From Terfezia claveryi (Eukaryota; Ascomycota; Pezizomycetes; Pezizales; Pezizaceae), in assembly GCA_015179025.1 (NCBI GenBank), contig WHUX01000545.1, positions 1 through 20,093 on the forward strand: 20,093 nucleotides of DNA, in the 5' to 3' direction. The notes below the pieces were generated by a model. It was not told the origin of the DNA. It made no database searches and saw only the letters and a list, made by a program, of their open reading frames with translations. Shown here in pieces: positions 16,841 through 20,093 of the stretch (its first letter is position 1; each line of letters begins with the position of its first letter). The translations under genes were made by a program, and so were the position numbers.

Positions 16841-17900
16841 AACCTAGTGGTGAGCAGAATCCTGGTGCCAGATTCTATCTCTACTATAACTGACGATTCG
16901 GGACTATAGAAAACCGTTTCAATGGAATGGAGAACCGACTTACTTAGCTAGAAGGACAAGTGCTTGTACCACGACCTATCCCACTACACAATGGCCTCAC
17001 ACAACAATTGGAATAAGCAGCAGGAAACCCACCACTATCTCTACCGATACTTCAACCTGTAGGACCACTACGAGATCCTACTCTACTATGACCACTAATG
17101 CCATCAGTACCACTAATGCTACCAGCACAGGTTGCAGGAAAGGCACCTTCTCCTACAAAATTTAAGGGTAAATGAATACAATTAGAAGGCTGAATCCTTC
17201 AGATAAATGATTATTTTCTAATTAGCCTCATCCGAAATGAAGTCAGAAGCTTACTTATATTGGTCTATGTTTGGAATGGAAGGCACTGAATTAGTGAAAG
17301 GCTAATAAGATAAGTTACACTATTTAGAATGAGGCAAAGAAGGCTATAAAAATATACTATAAGGACCTCTATTAGGGAGATCGATCTTATCAAGAGATAA
17401 CATAGCTGAAAAAAACAGGATGTATTATCATTTATCTCATGGAAATTGACTGACTTGATATTTATGCTAAAATCTTCGATACATAGATAATTAATATAGT
17501 TATCTCTAACCTTCCTCATAACCTCCGAGTATCAATAGCCTACTATAAGCAGCTTTGACAACAACCTGCTCTTTAAAGACAGAAACTTATCGAGATGGAT
17601 GTTATTAGTACTGAATTCCAAAGCTGTAACTGCAATCTCCCTCCTACTCAACCAGCATCAAAGAAACATATATTTGAGGAACAAATACAACCTCAAAGTA
17701 GAGTACCTTCTACTACCAGGACAAATACAAGGGACCTATGAATACACAAAGCAATATGAGATGCAAGGATGCGAGAAGGAAGGTACTTATCTTGTAGATA
17801 TACTGGTCATCGAGCGGCTAAGTGTACTTGCGGAAAATTAGCTACTAAACTCTCCTCTAAGCCAAAAAATACCACTTCTACTAGTCAGGCACTAGTACTT
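16841..17900 (+). pseudogene. gag: Gypsy-2 Gag core and CCHC zinc knuckle
   Basis: One frame, with stops, gives YYN, then RFGTIENRFNGMENRLT, a Pro-rich linker, APSPTKFKGK and IQLEG, ILQINDYFLI, and DVLSFISWKLTDLIFML, which fits the retrotransposon Gag core. Near 17595 the frame shifts and continues DVISTEFQSCNCNLPP to the knuckle, YLSCRYTGHRAAKC, where position 1 of CX2CX4HX4C is Tyr (TAC) in place of Cys. KLATKLSSKPKN follows. The 80-codon reading at 17599-17841 in the other frame is a shadow. Gag would assemble particles and bind RNA; this copy cannot. Confidence 0.65.
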
Positions 17901-18029
17901 ACCAATAAAAAAGCTTGAACCGATAAAAGACAACTTCAGATCACAGAACTTGGTTCGGAAGGAAAAGAGTTAGGAAATGAGTAAGGAGTACCTTACCTGC
18001 TGTCAGACATACTCCTAAACATTCTCTTC

Positions 18030-18480
18030 TCCTGATGGTTTGGATTCTTATTGCTGAGGAAGAAGTTGAAGTAGTAGTAGCCTATGGAGCTAGTGCTCTA
18101 ATTATTGGAAAGAGATTGGCAGTTAAGTTGGGAATTTGGAAAAGAGCTAGGGAAGTTAAAGTTAGGTAGGGAGATAGATCTCGAATTTCTAGAGGAAAAT
18201 ATGTGGTTAATACTAGATATGATATATTGGATTCTTCTTCTCATTTTCTAGGTAAGTTCAAGATGGATGCCGAAGTTTTGGATATTAGAAACAATAATGT
18301 TATTTTAGGTTTATCTTAGTTGGAAAAAAATAGATTTTTAGTGGATACTCAGGACAAGTGCCTGAGACAGGTTTCTATAAGTTTAATTATTTCGTATTCT
18401 GTTAGATGGATTCCTACTATTTCTGTTCTTGAAGTTGAAGAGCCACTAGAAGATGGTGAGGTTTACTTATTATTAATATA
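18030..18480 (+). pseudogene. Gypsy-2 aspartic protease part of Pol
   Basis: The frame reads VEVVVAYGASALIIGKRLA, corresponding to the D-S/C-G-A region, but with Ala-Tyr where Asp-Cys/Ser is expected, so the catalytic Asp is absent. LGKFKMDAEVLDI and NNVILGLS-stop-LEKNRF follow; the stop (18317-18319) sits where the family has Trp (TGG to TAG). Another TAG lies near 18170. It is joined to the RT region by a poorly preserved linker. Confidence 0.6.
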
Positions 18481-19606
18481 AGTAAACGATACTCTCATTA
18501 TGCATATTGCTTTACTGTAGAACAGCCAGCTAGACTCCCTAAATACAAGCCATGGGACCATGAAATCCCCCTCCAAGACATAACTGCAAAGATACCATTC
18601 GGGACTATCTACAAGACAACATAGGAGGAAGATGAAGCACACCAAAAGTACCTTGATAAAAATCTTCCTACTACCAAGTCTGATATACACGCTCCTCTGC
18701 CGGTACACCCATCCTATTTGTTCAAAAAAAGGTTGAATCCTTAAGGATATGTGTTAACTACCAATCCTGTAATCGCCTTACTATTCCAAACAAATACCCA
18801 CTCCCTCTCATCTCCGAGTTACTCGATATAACTCGTAGAGGTAAATGGTTCACTCGATTGGACCTTAAGAATGGGTTAAACCTTATTAGAATCGTATCAG
18901 GAAATGAATGGAAGACAGCATTCAGGACAAAGAAGGGACTATTCGAGTATATCGTGATACCATTTGGGTTGACTAATACCTCCACTTACTTTTAAGAAAT
19001 AATAAATATGATCTTCAAGGATATGGAAGGATATATCTAGTACTTGGACGATATACTCATCTATGGAGGTGAGACAGAGGAAGAACATCAACAAATAGTC
19101 GAAAAAGTTCTTCCGTAATGCATCCAACATGGGTTAGCCATTAACTTCACAAAGTCTGAGTTTTATGTTTGGGAGACCTTATTCCTCGGTCCCATTATCA
19201 ATGGTCAACATGTTCAAATAGATCCTTTTAAGTTCTAAACCATGTCCAAGTGGCCTATTCCTACCAAAAAGAAAGATGTTCATATATTCCTAGACTTTGC
19301 TAATTACTATCATAAATTAATTGCCAACTATAGTGCAAAAGTACATCCCTTAATTAATTTGACAAAAGATGTTCCTTTCAGTTGAGGATATGAGCAACAG
19401 CAAGCCTTTAATGACCTCCAAGAACAATTCCTCACAGCCTCCATCCTTATACAGTTTGACAGACAACTCAAGACAATCATAGAGACTCATGCTAGTAACC
19501 AAGCTATCGCTGGTATTCTCTCTCAATATCATATTATCAATGGAGGAAAGCAGCTTTACCCTATTGAATACCATGTGAAAACCCTCTCCGCACTTAACGC
19601 AACTGG
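18481..19606 (+). pseudogene. Gypsy-2 reverse transcriptase and start of RNase H
   Basis: A linker frame gives KPWDHEIPLQDITAKIPFGT, the usual lead-in to RT. After a shift near 18690 the RT frame gives [63 protein letters not shown] and YLDDILIYGG (Asp pair at 19047-19052). Stops at 18993 (TAA where FQE is expected), 19038 (TAG just before YLDD), 19116, 19236 and about 19383 break it. RNase H begins IETHASNQAIAGILSQ, where His replaces the first catalytic Asp of ETDAS. The usual NAPASF reads NTSTYF. Confidence 0.85.
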
Positions 19607-19954
19607 CTTATCCATAATAAAGAGTTGTTTGTAATTATGGATTGCTTCTGGAAGTGGCAAGATTGGTTGGTTGGCATTCCAGTGAATGTCTATATAGACT
19701 ACCAAGGGTTACAATATTGCAATACCAAGCAGAAGCTCAACTTCTGTCAAGCTACCTGGTACCTCCGCATGTCTGAGTTTATCGACAATATTCACTACAG
19801 ACCTGGTTCAAAGATTGGTAAGCCTGAAGGCCTGTCTAGATGTGTAGGGAAGAGAAATCAAGCATGGATGCTAGATTTTTTCGAAGATGGACAACTAATA
19901 GTACTTGAGAAAGAAGATGAAGAGGAAGCCAAAAATGTTGAAGTAGAAGGATAG
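19607..19954 (+). pseudogene. Gypsy-2 RNase H C-terminal part
   Basis: It continues RNase H in another frame after an indel near 19607: HNKELFVIMDCFWKWQDWL, VYIDYQGLQYCNTKQKLN, CQATWYLRMSEF and IHYRPGSKIGKPEGLSR, the standard end of a Ty3/Gypsy RNase H (normally ..GKPDALSR). DHKNL-like Asp is kept as IDYQGL. An acidic tail ends at TAG 19952-19954. Confidence 0.8.
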
Positions 19955-20009
19955 ATATGGCCAAATAGCAGAAGAAGGATAGACTATGGGTGGTACCCCT
20001 CAAGTTTAA

Positions 20010-20093
20010 GTAGAAGTGTTAAGACAGTACTATGACAGTCCAGTGGCAGGACATTGGGGAAGACATAGTACTCAGGAGCTAGTGTCAAGGAAC
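20010..20093 (+). pseudogene. Gypsy-2 integrase N-terminus, cut by the window end
   Basis: VEVLRQYYDSPVAGHWGRH and STQELVSRN match the start of the H2C2 zinc module of integrase (H-x3-H region, with Tyr where the first His normally lies in YHDSP). The frame is preceded by TAA at 20007. The domain continues beyond the window. Confidence 0.65.

Larger units (their letters stand above)
13914..20093 (+). mobile_element. Gypsy-2: second Ty3/Gypsy retrotransposon, truncated by the window edge and split by a pogo insertion
   Basis: Plus-strand Gag start (14182), Gag core (about 16840-17520), CCHC knuckle (about 17784-17825), protease (about 18040-18480), RT (about 18530-19480), RNase H (to about 19850) and the first part of the integrase zinc module (20010-20093) follow in the normal order. 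The copy is heavily mutated: many stops, several frameshifts and visible enrichment of TA-containing codons. It is more AT-rich and more decayed than Gypsy-1. The left boundary is uncertain, and the 3' part lies beyond the window. Confidence 0.8.

Noticed and set aside
17599..17841. 80-codon plus-strand ORF
   Set aside because: It is a shadow of the frame that leads into the Gag zinc knuckle.

Overview
The window looks like a graveyard of fungal transposable elements. I see no intact host gene. A filamentous fungus is suggested by three things: a chromodomain-bearing Ty3/Gypsy retrotransposon (chromovirus), a Plavaka-type CACTA transposase, and a Fot1/pogo-type transposase, together with short introns of about 44-59 nt with GT..CTAAC..AG signals. 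The damage is mostly C:G to T:A change: Gln, Trp and Arg codons have become stops, and zinc-binding Cys codons have become Tyr, often with the reading frame otherwise preserved. This resembles repeat-induced point mutation (RIP) or decay of methylated cytosine. It favours an ascomycete (perhaps a pezizomycete), but the species cannot be fixed from the sequence alone.

Layout. (1) 1-5059, plus strand: Gypsy-1, a chromovirus entered within gag. Gag, protease, reverse transcriptase/RNase H, integrase and chromodomain follow in order, then a polypurine tract and a complete 3' LTR (4540-5059) that carries two near-identical 22-bp palindromes upstream of a TATA box. (2) 5060-5577: AT-rich spacer with a small minus-strand ORF that resembles a Myb/SANT-like domain. 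(3) 5578-13913: a proposed single CACTA-like element of about 8.3 kb. Its two ends carry inverted subterminal clusters of a GCGTCCGGACGC palindrome. Inside are a minus-strand Plavaka transposase pseudogene (9154-5967, one frame, one intron, several stops) and, head-to-head with it, two plus-strand accessory genes of unknown function (9881-11065 and 11500-13209). A tRNA-like Pol III unit (minus, 9321-9408) lies in the divergent intergenic space. (4) 13914-20093, visibly more AT-rich: Gypsy-2 on the plus strand, with gag start, gag core, CCHC knuckle, protease, RT, RNase H and the start of integrase, cut by the window edge. Its gag region is split by a minus-strand Fot1/pogo transposase pseudogene (16630-14780).

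How the parts fit. Gypsy-1 and Gypsy-2 would each have encoded Gag-Pol for copy-and-paste movement. The Plavaka transposase would have cut and pasted the 8.3-kb element, probably acting through its palindrome-rich ends. One or both accessory proteins could be the analogue of the end-binding second protein of plant CACTA elements, but that is inference. All coding regions seen are broken, so any remaining movement would depend on intact copies elsewhere.
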